From positions 186,001-250,000 of the forward strand of contig CANLEH010000001.1 of assembly GCA_947489665.1 (NCBI GenBank): a stretch of 64,000 nt of DNA. Direction: 5' to 3'. The translations under genes were made by a program, and so were the position numbers. The notes under the pieces are model-generated. The model saw only the letters and a program-made list of their open reading frames with translations. It did no database searches and was not told the DNA's origin. How positions within the stretch are numbered: position 1 is the stretch's first letter; the number at the start of each line of letters is the position of its first letter. Of this stretch, positions 17,149 to 27,918 are shown one piece after another. The stretch comes from an uncultured Roseicyclus sp. (GTDB lineage Bacteria > Pseudomonadota > Alphaproteobacteria > Rhodobacterales > Rhodobacteraceae).

Positions 17149-18632
17149 TCGTCGTCGCCGTTCACCACGGTAAGTTCGGGCGCCGAGAGGGAGCGCGGCA
17201 CAGCCTCGACCCGCGGCGCCTCTTTCAGCTCGTCCGCCGGAGCCTGAACAACCTGCATCGCTTCCAGCTTGCGGGCCGACGGCAAGACACGTGCCTCAAG
17301 TGAGCCCATCGCCTTATTATAGCTGTCGACGGACCGGTTCAGGTTGGTGCCGACCTTCTGCAGGTTGGCCGCAAAAGTCGCCAAACGTCCGTAAAGCTCC
17401 TTGGCCTCTTTGTGGATCGTGATGGCGTTCTCGGCAATCGCCTCCTGCTGCCAGCCGAAGGCAATTGTGCGGAACAGGGCCACAAGGGTGGACGGCGTTG
17501 CGATGACCACGCGGGCCTCCAGCGCACGCTCGATCAGACCCGGATCCGCCTCAACCGCCGCCGACAGGAAGACGTCACCAGGGATGAACATCACAACGAA
17601 ATCGGGCGTGTTCTCCAACAGATCATGGTAGCGCTTGGACGACAGGGCGCGCACATGGTCGGCCACTTGCCGCGCATGGCGTGCAATGGCGATGTCTCGC
17701 GCCTCGGGCGTCTCCGCCTCAAGCGCATCGAGGTAGCCGTCAAGCGAGGTCTTCGCATCCACCACCAGAGACCGCCCGCCGGGCATGTTCACGATGGCAT
17801 CGGGCCGTTGTAGGCCCGTGTCGGTCTGGTGGCTGACCTCGGTGTTGAAATCCACGTGCTCGGTCATGCCGGCCAGTTCGCAGACCTGCCGCAGCTGCAT
17901 TTCACCCCAACGCCCACGCGTCTTGGGCGCACGCAGGGCTTGCACCAGCTTGCGCGTCTCACCGGTCAGGGCCGATTGCCCCAGCTTCAACTCCTCCACC
18001 TGCGTGCGGATGGTCGAATAGGCCTCCGTCCGTTTCTGCTCCATATCCCGCAGGACAGTATCAAACGCGCCGAGCTTTTCGTTGAGCGGTTTGACCATGC
18101 CATCAATGGCTTTCTGGCGCGCGTCCATCTCGGCCTTGGCGGTCTCCGAATGGGTGGCGAAGCGTTCGGTCACACGGTCAAGAAAGGCCTTTGAATTGCC
18201 CTCCAGCACCTCGCCCGCAAGGTTCTTGAATTGCGATTTCAGCGCTTCGTTCAGGCCGTGCAATTCTTCCAACCGTGCCTTGTGGGTCGCGTGTTCGGTC
18301 TCCAGCCGCGCCTCGGCCTGGTTGAGCGCGCCAAGCAGCCGGTCGCGTTCCTCCCGCTCGTCAGTCAGCGCCTGTTCAAGCTGCGGCAAACGTTCGGTTC
18401 GCGCCTCCATCGCGGCCATTTCGCGACGCATATCCTCCAGCCCCGACAGATCTCGATTGGCCCGCCTCAACCGCGCCCCACGCAGGATCCATGCGCCAAA
18501 CAGGAGCAAGGCTGCCAACAGAACTAGCAGGAAATAGGCAGGCAATGGATCGACCTCAGGCCCGAAGGGGCTGGCGGACCGCAGACGCGTCGCGACGCTA
18601 TCGAGTAAGGCAAAGAAGGGGGCGTTTTCCAT
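17145..18632 (-). CDS. rmuC: RmuC family DNA recombination protein
   Basis: A 495-aa protein with an N-terminal membrane segment (PAYFLLVLLAALLLFGAWIL, about residues 30-50), a long coiled coil (about 60-210), and the RmuC nuclease-like core with KTRGRWGEMQLRQVCELAGM, NMPGGRSLVVDAKTSLDGY and SPDFVVMFIPGD-type motifs (here ENTPDFVVMFIPGDVFL). RmuC limits recombination at inverted repeats in E. coli. It sits 3 bp downstream of mutL on the same strand, so these two genome-stability genes are probably co-transcribed. The C-terminus is an acidic tail ending in GDDD. Confidence 0.92.
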   Translation of the reverse strand: MENAPFFALLDSVATRLRSASPFGPEVDPLPAYFLLVLLAALLLFGAWILRGARLRRANRDLSGLEDMRREMAAMEARTERLPQLEQALTDEREERDRLLGALNQAEARLETEHATHKARLEELHGLNEALKSQFKNLAGEVLEGNSKAFLDRVTERFATHSETAKAEMDARQKAIDGMVKPLNEKLGAFDTVLRDMEQKRTEAYSTIRTQVEELKLGQSALTGETRKLVQALRAPKTRGRWGEMQLRQVCELAGMTEHVDFNTEVSHQTDTGLQRPDAIVNMPGGRSLVVDAKTSLDGYLDALEAETPEARDIAIARHARQVADHVRALSSKRYHDLLENTPDFVVMFIPGDVFLSAAVEADPGLIERALEARVVIATPSTLVALFRTIAFGWQQEAIAENAITIHKEAKELYGRLATFAANLQKVGTNLNRSVDSYNKAMGSLEARVLPSARKLEAMQVVQAPADELKEAPRVEAVPRSLSAPELTVVNGDDD

Positions 18633-18635
18633 GGC

Positions 18636-20480
18636 TCAGGTCCGCCCGAAGAGGCGTTCAATGTCGGACAGCTTCAGTTCCACGTAAGTCGGCCGCCCAT
18701 GGTTGCATTGCCCCGACATCGGCGTCGCCTCCATCTCGCGCAGAAGCGCGTTCATCTCATCCGCGCGCATTTGGCGACCGGACCGGATCGAGCCATGGCA
18801 GGCCACGCGGCTCAGCACCGCCTCGACCCGGGCTTGCAAGGTCTGGCTGTCGCCCAGATCGTCCAACTCATCAAGCACGTCGCGCAACATCGCCTCGGCG
18901 TTGATCTCTCCCAAAATGGCGGGGGTCTCACGTACTGCGATGGTGCCGGGGCCGAAGGCTTCGATCAGCAGGCCGAACCGCTCAAGCTCTGCCGCGTGAT
19001 CTAGCAAGCGGTCGGCATCCGCGCCAAGCGTGATGATCTCGGGGATCAGCAGCGCCTGCCGCGCGACACCATGCTCGGCCATCTGCGCCTTGAGCTTCTC
19101 GTAGACCAGCCGTTCGTGCGCCGCGTGCTGATCGACCAGAACAATACCGTTCGGCGTCTGCGCGATAATGTAATTCTCATGTACCTGTGCGCGCGCTGCA
19201 CCCAAGGGTCCGTCGCTTTCGATCACCGGCTCGTCCACACGGGCGGACGGCACATTGCCCCAATCGGGCGTCGCCTCGGCAAAGCCGGTCATCCGCCCCT
19301 GCGCGGGCTTGTCCATCTGGTAGACACGCGGTGCGCCGGAGAATGTCGGCTGCGAGGGCGGGACCTCACCCAGCGGTGCCCGGAGAGGGGCTGAGAAGGC
19401 CTGCAAGGTCGCATCAGCCACGGTCGAAGACGCGCGGTGCCCTGCCTCGGCCAGTGCATGGCGCAGGCCCGACACGATCAACCCGCGCGCGACGCCCGGT
19501 TCGCGGAACCGTACCTCGGACTTCGCGGGGTGCACATTCACATCCACCCGCTCGGGCGGGCAATCAATGAACAGGACCGCCGCAGGATGGCGGTCGCGGC
19601 TGAGCACATCCATATAGGCCGCGCGCAAAGCCCCGATCAGCAGCTTGTCGCGAACCGGGCGGCCATTCACGAACAGGAATTGTGCCACCGCAGAGCCGCG
19701 GGAATAGGTGGGCAGGCCGGCATATCCGGTCAGGCGGATGCCTTCCCGTTCCGCATCAATCGCCAGCGCGTTTTCGGTGAACTCGCGGCCCAGAATGGTC
19801 GTCAGCCGCCCACGCAAGGCGTCGAGCAGATCACCGCTTTCCGGGTCGGCGCGGAAGGTCACGCGCTCACCATCGGTCACGTCTTTCAGGGTGAAGCCGA
19901 TTGCAGGCTCGGCCATGGCGAGGCGTTTGACGACATCCGAGATCGCTTGCATCTCGGCCCGGTCCGAACGCAGAAATTTCAGTCGCGCGGGCGTGACGTA
20001 GAACAAGTCGCGCAGTTCCACCACGGTGCCCCGGTTGAGCGCGGCGGGCTTGACCGCCTCGTGCGTGCCACCGTTCACGCGGATCACATGACCCGCGTCT
20101 GAGGCGCGGGATGTGATCGACAGCCGCCCGACCGACCCAAGCGAGGGCAGAGCCTCGCCCCGAAAGCCGAAGGAATGGATGTTCAACAGATCGCTGCCGT
20201 CGATCTTCGACGTCGCGTGGCGGCTAAGCGCCATCGGCAGGTCATCGGCCTCCATCCCCACACCATCATCGGTCACGCGGATCAGCGTCTTGCCGCCATG
20301 GGCGACTTCGATCACGATCCGGCGCGCCTCGGCATCAATGGCATTCTCGACCAGCTCTTTCACGGCTGAGGCTGGCCGTTCGACAACCTCACCGGCCGCG
20401 ATGCGGTTGATCGCGGCTTCATCCAGCTGACGGATCACAGGGCGCGCATCTGCGCTTATGTTGGGGTTTGGGGCGGCCAT
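18636..20480 (-). CDS. mutL: MutL DNA mismatch repair protein with endonuclease motif
   Basis: GHKL ATPase of mismatch repair, 614 aa. N-terminal motifs are AAGEVVERPASAVKELVENAIDA, TDDGVGM and SFGFRGEALPSLGSV. The C-terminal domain carries DQHAAHERLVYE at about residues 450-461, an exact DQHA-x2-E-x4-E metal-binding endonuclease motif, plus ACHGSIR and CNHGRP. So it is the nicking type of MutL, expected in bacteria without MutH. Co-directional with rmuC immediately downstream. Confidence 0.95.
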   Translation of the reverse strand: MAAPNPNISADARPVIRQLDEAAINRIAAGEVVERPASAVKELVENAIDAEARRIVIEVAHGGKTLIRVTDDGVGMEADDLPMALSRHATSKIDGSDLLNIHSFGFRGEALPSLGSVGRLSITSRASDAGHVIRVNGGTHEAVKPAALNRGTVVELRDLFYVTPARLKFLRSDRAEMQAISDVVKRLAMAEPAIGFTLKDVTDGERVTFRADPESGDLLDALRGRLTTILGREFTENALAIDAEREGIRLTGYAGLPTYSRGSAVAQFLFVNGRPVRDKLLIGALRAAYMDVLSRDRHPAAVLFIDCPPERVDVNVHPAKSEVRFREPGVARGLIVSGLRHALAEAGHRASSTVADATLQAFSAPLRAPLGEVPPSQPTFSGAPRVYQMDKPAQGRMTGFAEATPDWGNVPSARVDEPVIESDGPLGAARAQVHENYIIAQTPNGIVLVDQHAAHERLVYEKLKAQMAEHGVARQALLIPEIITLGADADRLLDHAAELERFGLLIEAFGPGTIAVRETPAILGEINAEAMLRDVLDELDDLGDSQTLQARVEAVLSRVACHGSIRSGRQMRADEMNALLREMEATPMSGQCNHGRPTYVELKLSDIERLFGRT

Positions 20481-20528
20481 GCCCCTAGGGATAGCATGAC
20501 CGCCAGTCTCTTGGAACCGATTCGCGCC

Positions 20529-21896
20529 TTAGTTGGAGGGCTCCAGCCCCTCCGGTCGGCCAACCACCACGAATTGCAGGGTTTCCGGGTTGATCACACG
20601 CTCAGCCACCCGCTGGATATCTTCCAGCGTCACGGCCATCACACGCTCGTTCCGGGTGTTGATATAGTCGATGGGCATGTCGTCGGCCTGCATGGCGGCC
20701 AGCGTGCCGGCGATGGAGCTGTTGCCTGAGAACCGCAGCGGATAAGCCCCCGTCATGTAGCGTTGCGCGGCTTCAAGCTCTTCCGCCGTCACGCCATTCT
20801 CAGACAGGTCCGCCCACTCGGCCAGCACCACGTCGATGGCTTCAGCCACCAGATCGTTGGACGAACTGAACGCGCCCTGATGCATCGCGATGTAGTCGGA
20901 CAGACCGGTCCATGTGCTGATGCCGTAGGTCAGGCCACGTTCTTCACGCACTTCCTGGTTCAGGCGAGAGCGATAGCCGCCTGCGCCGAGGATCTGGTTC
21001 ATCACGAAATAGGGGAAGAAGTCGTCATCCGTGCGCGTGATGCCCACATTGCCGAACAGGACCGAGGATTGCGGGACCGGGAAATCAACGACCTCGATCC
21101 CGCCGGGCGCGAGGAATTCAGCCGGGCCGGGCAAGGGGAGGTCCGATTCCGGTAGATCGCCGAGCAAGTCATCCAGCAATACACCCAATTCCTCGGGCGT
21201 GATGTCACCGGCCACACCGACCGATACACGATCCCGCACAAGGGCAGAGCGATGGGCAGCCACGATATCATCCCGGGTCAGGCCCGCCACGCTCTCAACG
21301 GTGCCGTCGAGGCTGGTGGCATAGGGATGATCGCCATAGGCCAAAGCGTTGAACGTCTGGCCGGAGATCGTATCGGGGTCGGTCAGGTCATATTCGATGC
21401 CAGAGATCACCTGCTGACGCACCCGCTCCAGTGCGCCCTCGTCAAAAGAGGGCTCCACTATCGCGCCGCGCAGCAGCGCCAGCGCTTCATTGCGGTTCTG
21501 GGTCAGCACCTGCGCACTGACCGCAACTTCATCACGGTAGGTGTCAAAGCCAAAGCTCGCGGCCAGCCCTTCTTGGGCGGCTGCAAATTCCTGCGAATCC
21601 AGATCGCCCGTGCCTTCCTCCAGCAGGGCCATCATCAGGTTGGTTGCGCCGCGCGCGCCCGGACGGTCCAGCGAGCCTCCGCCGTCAAACCACATTTCGA
21701 TGGCCATGAAGGGGATGGAATTGTCCTGCACCAGCCAGGCCTCGATCCCACCGGGGGAGGTGACAAGCTGGATGTCGATGATTGCCTCGACCGGCTCAAT
21801 TTCCTCGGTTGCGGGCTGCGCCTGTGCATGGAGCATGACCGGGGTCGTCAGCAGCGTCGCGGCAAGAAGCGGGGTGACAAAACGGGTGAAGGTCAT
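20529..21896 (-). CDS. M16 family peptidase-like subunit lacking the zinc motif
   Basis: A 455-aa protein with a signal peptide (cleavage near MLHAQA-QPA) and the M16 (pitrilysin/MPP) fold. Where active members have HxxEH it reads ARGATNLMMALLEEGTG, so the zinc ligands are gone; YDLTDPDTISGQTFNALAYGDHPYATSLDGT and RVSVGVAGDITPEELGVLLDDLL are typical of the non-catalytic partner. Its start overlaps the stop of the catalytic M16 gene by 4 bp (ATGA). Together they match two-subunit periplasmic M16 peptidases in which one chain binds zinc and the other shapes the substrate chamber. Confidence 0.88.
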   Translation of the reverse strand: MTFTRFVTPLLAATLLTTPVMLHAQAQPATEEIEPVEAIIDIQLVTSPGGIEAWLVQDNSIPFMAIEMWFDGGGSLDRPGARGATNLMMALLEEGTGDLDSQEFAAAQEGLAASFGFDTYRDEVAVSAQVLTQNRNEALALLRGAIVEPSFDEGALERVRQQVISGIEYDLTDPDTISGQTFNALAYGDHPYATSLDGTVESVAGLTRDDIVAAHRSALVRDRVSVGVAGDITPEELGVLLDDLLGDLPESDLPLPGPAEFLAPGGIEVVDFPVPQSSVLFGNVGITRTDDDFFPYFVMNQILGAGGYRSRLNQEVREERGLTYGISTWTGLSDYIAMHQGAFSSSNDLVAEAIDVVLAEWADLSENGVTAEELEAAQRYMTGAYPLRFSGNSSIAGTLAAMQADDMPIDYINTRNERVMAVTLEDIQRVAERVINPETLQFVVVGRPEGLEPSN

Positions 21897-23263
21897 TGCG
21901 ACACCTCCTCTTCTTCGGCTTCAACGTCTGGGGCAGGGCGGGTCAGATGGCCGATCACGGCGGGATCTTGCGCGAACAAGGCGCGCGCCATCTCCATCAC
22001 TTCATCGGTGGTGACGGAGGCCGTGACCTCCAGCCAGTTTTCCCAATCCTCGACGCTATAGCCGGTGGTCAGCGCCGTGCCGAGGCTGCGGGCCTGGCCG
22101 GCCGCATCGTCTTGTGCATAGATCTGGCTTGCCTGCCACTGGAACTGGATGCGGTCAAAGGCGGCCTGGTCGATACCGTCTTCCAGGAAATCATCGACGA
22201 CGCCAAGAATGTCTGCTTCTGCCTCTTCAAGCGACCGGCCCGGGATCGGCATGTTCAAGAGCGTGAACGGGCGGTGATCGAGACTGGTGGAGCTGTAATA
22301 GGCGGCTGCAAACAGCGAGACCTCGTTCTCGATCTGCAATTCTCGCGCAAAGACCGAGGTGAAATCACTGTCGCTGAGAACCGCGCGCAAGAGTTCAAGC
22401 GTTGCGGCAGAGCGTAGGTCATGCACGATGGCATCGGTTACGGGGAATTGCATGGACACATAGGGGTTTGCGACGCGCGGGTCTTCGTAGATCACGCGGC
22501 GTAGAGCGTTTTGCGGCGGCTCGGTCGGGCGCACCCGCGCCTCTTCCGAGGCAATGTCAGGGTTTGCGGGGATCGGGCCGTAATGCTCTTCGGCCAGCGC
22601 GCGCACCTCTTCCGGGGTTACGTCACCGGCGACAACCACGATCGCGTTGTTGGGGTGATAGTGCAGGTCATACCAATCCTGCAGCATGTCGATGGTCAGA
22701 TCGTCGATCTCGTGCCGCCAGCCAATGATGGGCTGACCGTAGGGATGGTTGCGGAAATACGCGGCCGACATCTGTTCGTTGAAGAGAGCACCGGGGGATC
22801 CGTCGGTGCGCTGCGCGCGCTCTTCCAGTACCACGGAAATCTCGGTGATCACTTCCTCTGGCACCAGAACCAGATCGCGCATCCGGTCGGCTTCCATCTG
22901 CATCATCAGACCCAAGCGGTCGGCGGCGACGGTCTGGTGATAGGCCGTGTAGTCCCATGACGTAAACGCGTTGTCCGACCCGCCATTGGCCTCAACCGTT
23001 TCCGAGAACTCGCCCGGTGCCATGTCATCCGTGCCGTTGAACATCAGATGCTCCAGCAGGTGCGCGATCCCGCCCTGACCCGGCAATTCATCAGCCGCAC
23101 CTGCGCGGTACCAGATCATGTGCGTCACAGAGGGGGAGCGGTGGTCTTCGACAACAACAACCTGAAGGCCATTGTCGAGGGTAAAGTCGCTGATCTCACC
23201 CGTGGCCTGAACGGCAAATGGGGTGAAGGCCAGGCCAAGCGTCAGGCCGAGGCGTCGGAACAT
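21893..23263 (-). CDS. M16 family zinc metallopeptidase, catalytic subunit
   Basis: A 456-aa secreted peptidase with a signal peptide (GLAFTPFAVQATG) and the inverted zinc motif HLLEH within GQGGIAHLLEHLMFNG at about residues 66-81; the distal glutamate is expected in the VLEERAQRTDG region. GWRHEIDDLTIDMLQDWYDLHYHPNNAIVVVAGDV is the conserved second half of the active domain. The C-terminus is acidic (DVEAEEEEVSQ). First gene of the M16 pair; probably periplasmic, degrading small peptides. Confidence 0.9.
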   Translation of the reverse strand: MFRRLGLTLGLAFTPFAVQATGEISDFTLDNGLQVVVVEDHRSPSVTHMIWYRAGAADELPGQGGIAHLLEHLMFNGTDDMAPGEFSETVEANGGSDNAFTSWDYTAYHQTVAADRLGLMMQMEADRMRDLVLVPEEVITEISVVLEERAQRTDGSPGALFNEQMSAAYFRNHPYGQPIIGWRHEIDDLTIDMLQDWYDLHYHPNNAIVVVAGDVTPEEVRALAEEHYGPIPANPDIASEEARVRPTEPPQNALRRVIYEDPRVANPYVSMQFPVTDAIVHDLRSAATLELLRAVLSDSDFTSVFARELQIENEVSLFAAAYYSSTSLDHRPFTLLNMPIPGRSLEEAEADILGVVDDFLEDGIDQAAFDRIQFQWQASQIYAQDDAAGQARSLGTALTTGYSVEDWENWLEVTASVTTDEVMEMARALFAQDPAVIGHLTRPAPDVEAEEEEVSQ

Positions 23264-23387
23264 GTAGGTTCTCCGGCAATAATGTGTCTGCCGGTGAATG
23301 TATGGGAATGCCGGGGCGCATCAACCGCCATGACGCAGACGTTATGCGCAAAACGGGTGAGGTTTCCCGCACTGGCGGTGCGTGGGC

Positions 23388-23888
23388 TTATTCCGGCGGA
23401 GGGGCAGAGGGCGTTTGCACACCCATGCGGCGCAGGCGCTCAAGCTCCGCGTAACGGTCCAGCGACTGGTCCTCGTACGCGTCGAAGTAGACATTGTTGC
23501 GGAACAGACGTTCCAGCAGGCGGCCATCGTTTTCGCGGCGGAATTGTTCATCTTCCGCGGCCAAGGTTCCCCGGATATCGCTGGCCACGCCGAAGCGTCC
23601 CGCATAGGAGACGAGGCCACCCGCGCTGGGTGCTGCATTGATGTTGCCGCCCAGTGCTGCAATGGCGTCTGCTTCCGGTGTGGGGTCTGCGCGGTTGATG
23701 CCGCCGGGCGTCGGCGCAGGCAATTCGCGCGATGTGGGCATCTCAAGCTCACGTGTCGGGACAACGCTGAACTCATCCGGGCCGGATTCCGTGTTCCGCA
23801 GGTTCATCAGCGTCGGCACAGCATCCGAGCATGCCGAAAGAGTCAGCACAGCCACGGTCAAACCCAAAATCGTAACGCGCATTGGCAT
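23388..23888 (-). CDS. DUF3035 lipoprotein
   Basis: A 166-aa predicted lipoprotein of the DUF3035 family found in Rhodobacterales. The ATG at 23888 is preceded by AAGGAGAG at good spacing; an ATG two codons later is equally compatible with the signal. The lipobox is TLSAC followed by SDAVP. The mature chain is Pro/Arg-rich and the C-terminal part, YAGRFGVASDIRGTLAAEDEQFRRENDGRLLERLF, is the conserved region. It sits between lspA, whose product processes lipoproteins, and the M16 pair. Function unknown. Confidence 0.8.
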   Translation of the reverse strand: MPMRVTILGLTVAVLTLSACSDAVPTLMNLRNTESGPDEFSVVPTRELEMPTSRELPAPTPGGINRADPTPEADAIAALGGNINAAPSAGGLVSYAGRFGVASDIRGTLAAEDEQFRRENDGRLLERLFRNNVYFDAYEDQSLDRYAELERLRRMGVQTPSAPPPE

Positions 23889-23945
23889 CCCAATCTCTCC
23901 TTGCAGGGTCGGTCTAACGCATCTTCGCATGGGCGTCACGGGGTA

Positions 23946-24419
23946 TCAGGTGGCCTCTTGGCGAGAATCTGCAAAGAAGATCAGCCCGAATGCGCCCGCA
24001 AAGATACCGACATCCGCAATGTTGAAGGCAAAGGGGTTCACGATCCCGCAGCACGACATGTTCAAAAAGTCGATCACGGCGCCATGGATGGCCCGGTCCA
24101 GCGAATTGCCGAGCGCCCCGCCGATCACGGCACCCGCCGCCAGCAGGGCAATCGGGCGCGTGAGCCCGGTTTTTGCCCAATAAAGCAGCCAACCGACGAT
24201 CACAGCGGCCACGCCAATCAAGACCCAGCGCATCACCTCCGGCCCGCCGCCGAAAAGGCCAAAGTTGATGCCGGTGTTCCAACCCAGATGGAAATTCAGC
24301 AGCGGCGGCAGCACTTCAAGGTGCCGCAGCTCGATCAGGTTAAGGCCGTAAAGCACGCCGTATTTCGACCCCTGGTCGAGGGCGAACCAGATCAGAGCGC
24401 TGAAGAAGACAAGCCGCAT
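23946..24419 (-). CDS. lspA: Lipoprotein signal peptidase
   Basis: Inner-membrane aspartic peptidase that cleaves prolipoprotein signal peptides, 157 aa with four membrane helices. Starting at the ATG at 24419 (MRLVFFSALIWFALDQGSKY) gives the normal length and the conserved first-helix Asp. The catalytic region reads GAVIGGALGNSLDRAIHGAVIDFL and FNIADVGI, holding the two active-site aspartates. It follows purH with about 80 bp between, and the downstream gene encodes a lipoprotein that it would process. Confidence 0.93.
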   Translation of the reverse strand: MRLVFFSALIWFALDQGSKYGVLYGLNLIELRHLEVLPPLLNFHLGWNTGINFGLFGGGPEVMRWVLIGVAAVIVGWLLYWAKTGLTRPIALLAAGAVIGGALGNSLDRAIHGAVIDFLNMSCCGIVNPFAFNIADVGIFAGAFGLIFFADSRQEAT

Positions 24420-24501
24420 GAAGATCCCCGTGATCCGTGTTGCTCCGCTCCATACCCCAAAACAGCTGCAAGGACAGCCGCAGGCTGAAGGAGGGGCTGG
24501 A

Positions 24502-26088
24502 TCAATGCCTGAAGTGACGCATGCCGGTGAAGACCATGGCAAGGCCCGCCTCATCCGCTGCCGCGATAACCTCGTCATCCCGCATCGAGCCGCCGGGTTG
24601 GATCACTGCTGTCGCGCCCGCCTCTGCTGCAGCAAGAAGGCCGTCGGCGAACGGAAAGAACGCGTCAGAGGCCACGACGGAGCCTTTGGCCGGTGTCTCA
24701 GCCAGACCCAGTTCATCCCCCATCCGCGCAGCTTTCAGTGCCGCGATGGTGGAGCTGTCCACGCGGCTCATCTGTCCCGCGCCGATGCCCACTGTGGCAT
24801 TGCCTTTGGTGTAGATGATCGCGTTTGATTTCACGTGCTTGGCCACGGTCCAGGCAAAGCGCAGATCGGCCATCTCCTGTTCCGATGGCGCGCGCTTGGT
24901 CACCACCTTCAAAGCGTCGGCGGGCACATGGCCCGTGTCTTTGTCCTGCACCAACAGCCCGCCTGCGACCTGTTTGAACGCCGTCACGTGCGTGCGCGGA
25001 TCGGGCAAGCCACCGGACGTCAGCAACCGTAGGTTCTTCTTCGCCGCAAAGACTGCCTTGGCGTCGTCATCCGCGTCGGGCGCAATCACGACTTCGGTGA
25101 AGATCTTCACGATCTCTTCTGCTGTCGCGCCATCCAGTGTCTGGTTCAGTGCGATGATCCCACCGAATGCGCTGGTCCGGTCACAATCGAACGCGGCTTT
25201 GTAGGCCTCCAGCACCGTCGCGCCCTTCGCTACACCGCAAGGGTTGGCGTGCTTGATGATCGCTACGGCGGGGCCTTCTGCGGGCGGGAACTCCGCCACC
25301 AATTCGAACGCAGCATCCGTGTCGTTGATGTTGTTGTAGCTGAGCGCCTTGCCCTGATGCTGCGTCGCGGTTGCCACGCCAGGGCGGTTGGAGCCATCCA
25401 AGTAGAAGCTCGCCTTCTGATGCGGGTTCTCGCCATACCGCATCTCTTGCGCCAGCGTGCCTGCAAAGGCGCGGTGGGGCGGTGTTTCGATCCCTGCGGC
25501 ACCGGCCATCCAGCTTGAGACTGCCGCGTCGTAGGCCGCCGTGCGTGCATAGGCCGCCTGCGCCATGCGCTGGCGGAACGCGAATCTGGTGCCGCCATGC
25601 GCCTCAAGCTCTGCCAGCAGGTCAGCATATTGGCCCGGCGTCGTCAGCACTGTCACAGCACCATGGTTCTTGGCCGCCGCGCGGATCATCGCAGGGCCGC
25701 CAATGTCGATATTCTCGATGCAGGTCTCGTAATCCGCACCCGCCGCGACGGTCGCCTCAAACGGGTAGAGGTTCACGCACAGCAGGTCGATCGGCCCAAT
25801 CCCATGCTCCTTCATCGCTGCGATGTGGTCGGGATTGTCGCGCAACGCCAAAAGCCCGCCATGGATCATCGGGTGTAGCGTCTTCACGCGGCCGTCCATC
25901 ATCTCGGGGAAGCCTGTCACTTCGGACACGTCCTTGACCGCCAATCCCGCCTCGCGCAGTGCCTTGGCCGTGCCCCCGGTGGACAGCAATTCAACCCCGC
26001 GATCCGCCAGCGCTTTTGCAAATTCCAGAAGTCCGGTCTTGTCGGACACAGACAGCAAAGCGCGGGTCAGCGGGGCGGGATCTTGCAT
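24502..26088 (-). CDS. purH: PurH, bifunctional AICAR formyltransferase / IMP cyclohydrolase
   Basis: Catalyses the last two steps of IMP synthesis, 528 aa as in other bacteria. The IMPCH domain begins [21 protein letters not shown] and includes [31 protein letters not shown]. The AICAR transformylase domain includes [26 protein letters not shown] and [14 protein letters not shown]. The ATG at 26088 was preferred to an upstream TTG. It lies 26 bp after the heparinase-like gene on the same strand. Confidence 0.97.
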   Translation of the reverse strand: MQDPAPLTRALLSVSDKTGLLEFAKALADRGVELLSTGGTAKALREAGLAVKDVSEVTGFPEMMDGRVKTLHPMIHGGLLALRDNPDHIAAMKEHGIGPIDLLCVNLYPFEATVAAGADYETCIENIDIGGPAMIRAAAKNHGAVTVLTTPGQYADLLAELEAHGGTRFAFRQRMAQAAYARTAAYDAAVSSWMAGAAGIETPPHRAFAGTLAQEMRYGENPHQKASFYLDGSNRPGVATATQHQGKALSYNNINDTDAAFELVAEFPPAEGPAVAIIKHANPCGVAKGATVLEAYKAAFDCDRTSAFGGIIALNQTLDGATAEEIVKIFTEVVIAPDADDDAKAVFAAKKNLRLLTSGGLPDPRTHVTAFKQVAGGLLVQDKDTGHVPADALKVVTKRAPSEQEMADLRFAWTVAKHVKSNAIIYTKGNATVGIGAGQMSRVDSSTIAALKAARMGDELGLAETPAKGSVVASDAFFPFADGLLAAAEAGATAVIQPGGSMRDDEVIAAADEAGLAMVFTGMRHFRH

Positions 26089-26114
26089 GGGCAATCCTAT
26101 TCGGTGGCCGCTTC

Positions 26115-27857
26115 TCAGAACGGCAGATCAGGGGCGGGCAAAAGCGCGGCAGGGCGCGCAATGGACCAGGACACGGCAGCCCCATAGCCCCTCACGCGGT
26201 TGGTTAAAACGATCTGTTTTGTCGCGCGTGGCGTCAGGCGACCGGCGTCGAAATAGACGGAGGGCTGAATTTGAACCTGCCCTTCGCCACCATGGCGGAA
26301 GACCCAGACCTCTTCATTCGGCAGAGTCAAAGAGATCGCGGCACCGCCCATATCCAGCTCAACCACAACATCCGGATGCAAATGGAACCGCGCAGCAAAG
26401 CGCAGGCCCACGTCTGAGGGCAGGTTTCGGTTGATCGAAAGGAAGCGCTCGCGGTCATTGGCGTCAAGCGCCGCCAAACCATCCTCGCCCCGCAACAGAT
26501 TGCCATGATCCTCCAGCGTCAGAGACCGCAGATGCACCAGGCCATGGGTGCGCCGCCACCCGTCATGGGACAGGATCACGCCTTCGCCATTGGCGATCTC
26601 TGCCCATTGCACTGACACGTCCGATGGCCCTTCGGCAAAGCCAAGGCGTTCAGGCGGCTGGTCGCGCGCTTTTTCGGTGAAGCGGGAGGACGAATAGCCC
26701 TGAAGCGAAACGGTGGAATGGCTGACAGTGGCGCGGCCCGCCCGCCGCCAATCGGGGCCAAAGGCGGCGCCCGAGCCTGCGTTGACGATCAGCGGGTGGT
26801 TGGCAGAGGTCATCTCGAACGCCAAAGTGCCGGCATGGGCGTTGGTCGATGTCGGGCCGATCTGTGGCGGTGCTGCATCCGTGATCACCGTCACGCGGCC
26901 TGCGGCCATGCGGGCGAACCCCATGGCGAGGCCCTTCATCCGCGAAGGGCGCACACCCGATTGGATCAACGCCCCAATCAACCGCCCCGGCGCACCGCGA
27001 CCGCCGCCATGGGCGCGCGCCAGGCTGCCGTCGGCGTGCCGGATAGCGCGCAAAGTGGGTGCAATGCGCAAAATGGCGGTGTCGATGGCCGGATCTGCCT
27101 GCTTCCCGGTCTCTTGCATGATCTGCGCGGCCCAGGTGAGAAGGACGAAAACCTCCAACAATTCCTCGGGGTTGCGGGTGACGATGCCGCCTTGGCTGTC
27201 AATCTCGCGCGCACATTCCCGGGCGAGGCCGTTCAGGGCCGGATCAAGCTGCGTCTCCATCCCGATCAGGGCGCAGGCGGAATAGATCAGGCCTGTCAGA
27301 GCCTCGAATCTCGGCAACCCGCTGGTGGTCTTGGGCCAGGTTTTCGCAAGGTACGCCGTCTGGCGAGAAAGAGCCGAATGGAAGGATTTGCTGTCGTCCG
27401 GATCTTGGCCATTCATCAGGAAAAGGGCCTGGCTGATCCACCGAATTTGCCGCCGCCCAGTCAGATCCGGGCTCCAACCGGGGCCTTTGCCTTTGCCGTA
27501 CCGCACCAGCCAATCGCCAAGCCAGGCTTGTGCCGTGGCCCGCCCACCGCCATCAGGGATCGCTGCCAGATCATCGAGCCAGTCGAAGCCATGCAGGGCG
27601 GCCTCAAATGCATCGGTCGGAGCGTCGATGTCCCACGGGCTTTGGCCCGCGCCCTCAACCAGCGCGCCCCCCAGGCGGAAATTGCCTGCCAAAAGCTGTC
27701 GACCGCGCGCGGCTGAGCCAGGAAAGCGCGGTTCAGGCTGCCACAAGAATCCTTGCATCTGCGGCCCGAACCCCGCCCGCCACACAGCCCAACGATGCCC
27801 ACGCCGCACATCACGTGCGCGGGGCCTGCCGGGGGAGGGGTTTAGCGGCTCGGACAT
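26115..27857 (-). CDS. Heparinase II/III family protein
   Basis: A 580-aa protein with the alpha/alpha-toroid N-terminal part and the heparinase II/III-like C-terminal beta-sandwich ([50 protein letters not shown] is its core; HST is the expected catalytic histidine region). It lacks a signal peptide, unusual for a polysaccharide lyase, and its place between rsmB and purH is typical of Rhodobacterales. Whether it is a lyase acting on a cell-surface glycan or a non-enzymatic relative is not decidable here. Confidence 0.82.
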   Translation of the reverse strand: MSEPLNPSPGRPRARDVRRGHRWAVWRAGFGPQMQGFLWQPEPRFPGSAARGRQLLAGNFRLGGALVEGAGQSPWDIDAPTDAFEAALHGFDWLDDLAAIPDGGGRATAQAWLGDWLVRYGKGKGPGWSPDLTGRRQIRWISQALFLMNGQDPDDSKSFHSALSRQTAYLAKTWPKTTSGLPRFEALTGLIYSACALIGMETQLDPALNGLARECAREIDSQGGIVTRNPEELLEVFVLLTWAAQIMQETGKQADPAIDTAILRIAPTLRAIRHADGSLARAHGGGRGAPGRLIGALIQSGVRPSRMKGLAMGFARMAAGRVTVITDAAPPQIGPTSTNAHAGTLAFEMTSANHPLIVNAGSGAAFGPDWRRAGRATVSHSTVSLQGYSSSRFTEKARDQPPERLGFAEGPSDVSVQWAEIANGEGVILSHDGWRRTHGLVHLRSLTLEDHGNLLRGEDGLAALDANDRERFLSINRNLPSDVGLRFAARFHLHPDVVVELDMGGAAISLTLPNEEVWVFRHGGEGQVQIQPSVYFDAGRLTPRATKQIVLTNRVRGYGAAVSWSIARPAALLPAPDLPF

Positions 27858-27918
27858 GGTTTGATGGCTGCTCGGACGTTGGTTTTGGCGAGGAATATAA
27901 GGGGTTTGATGGGCAGAG

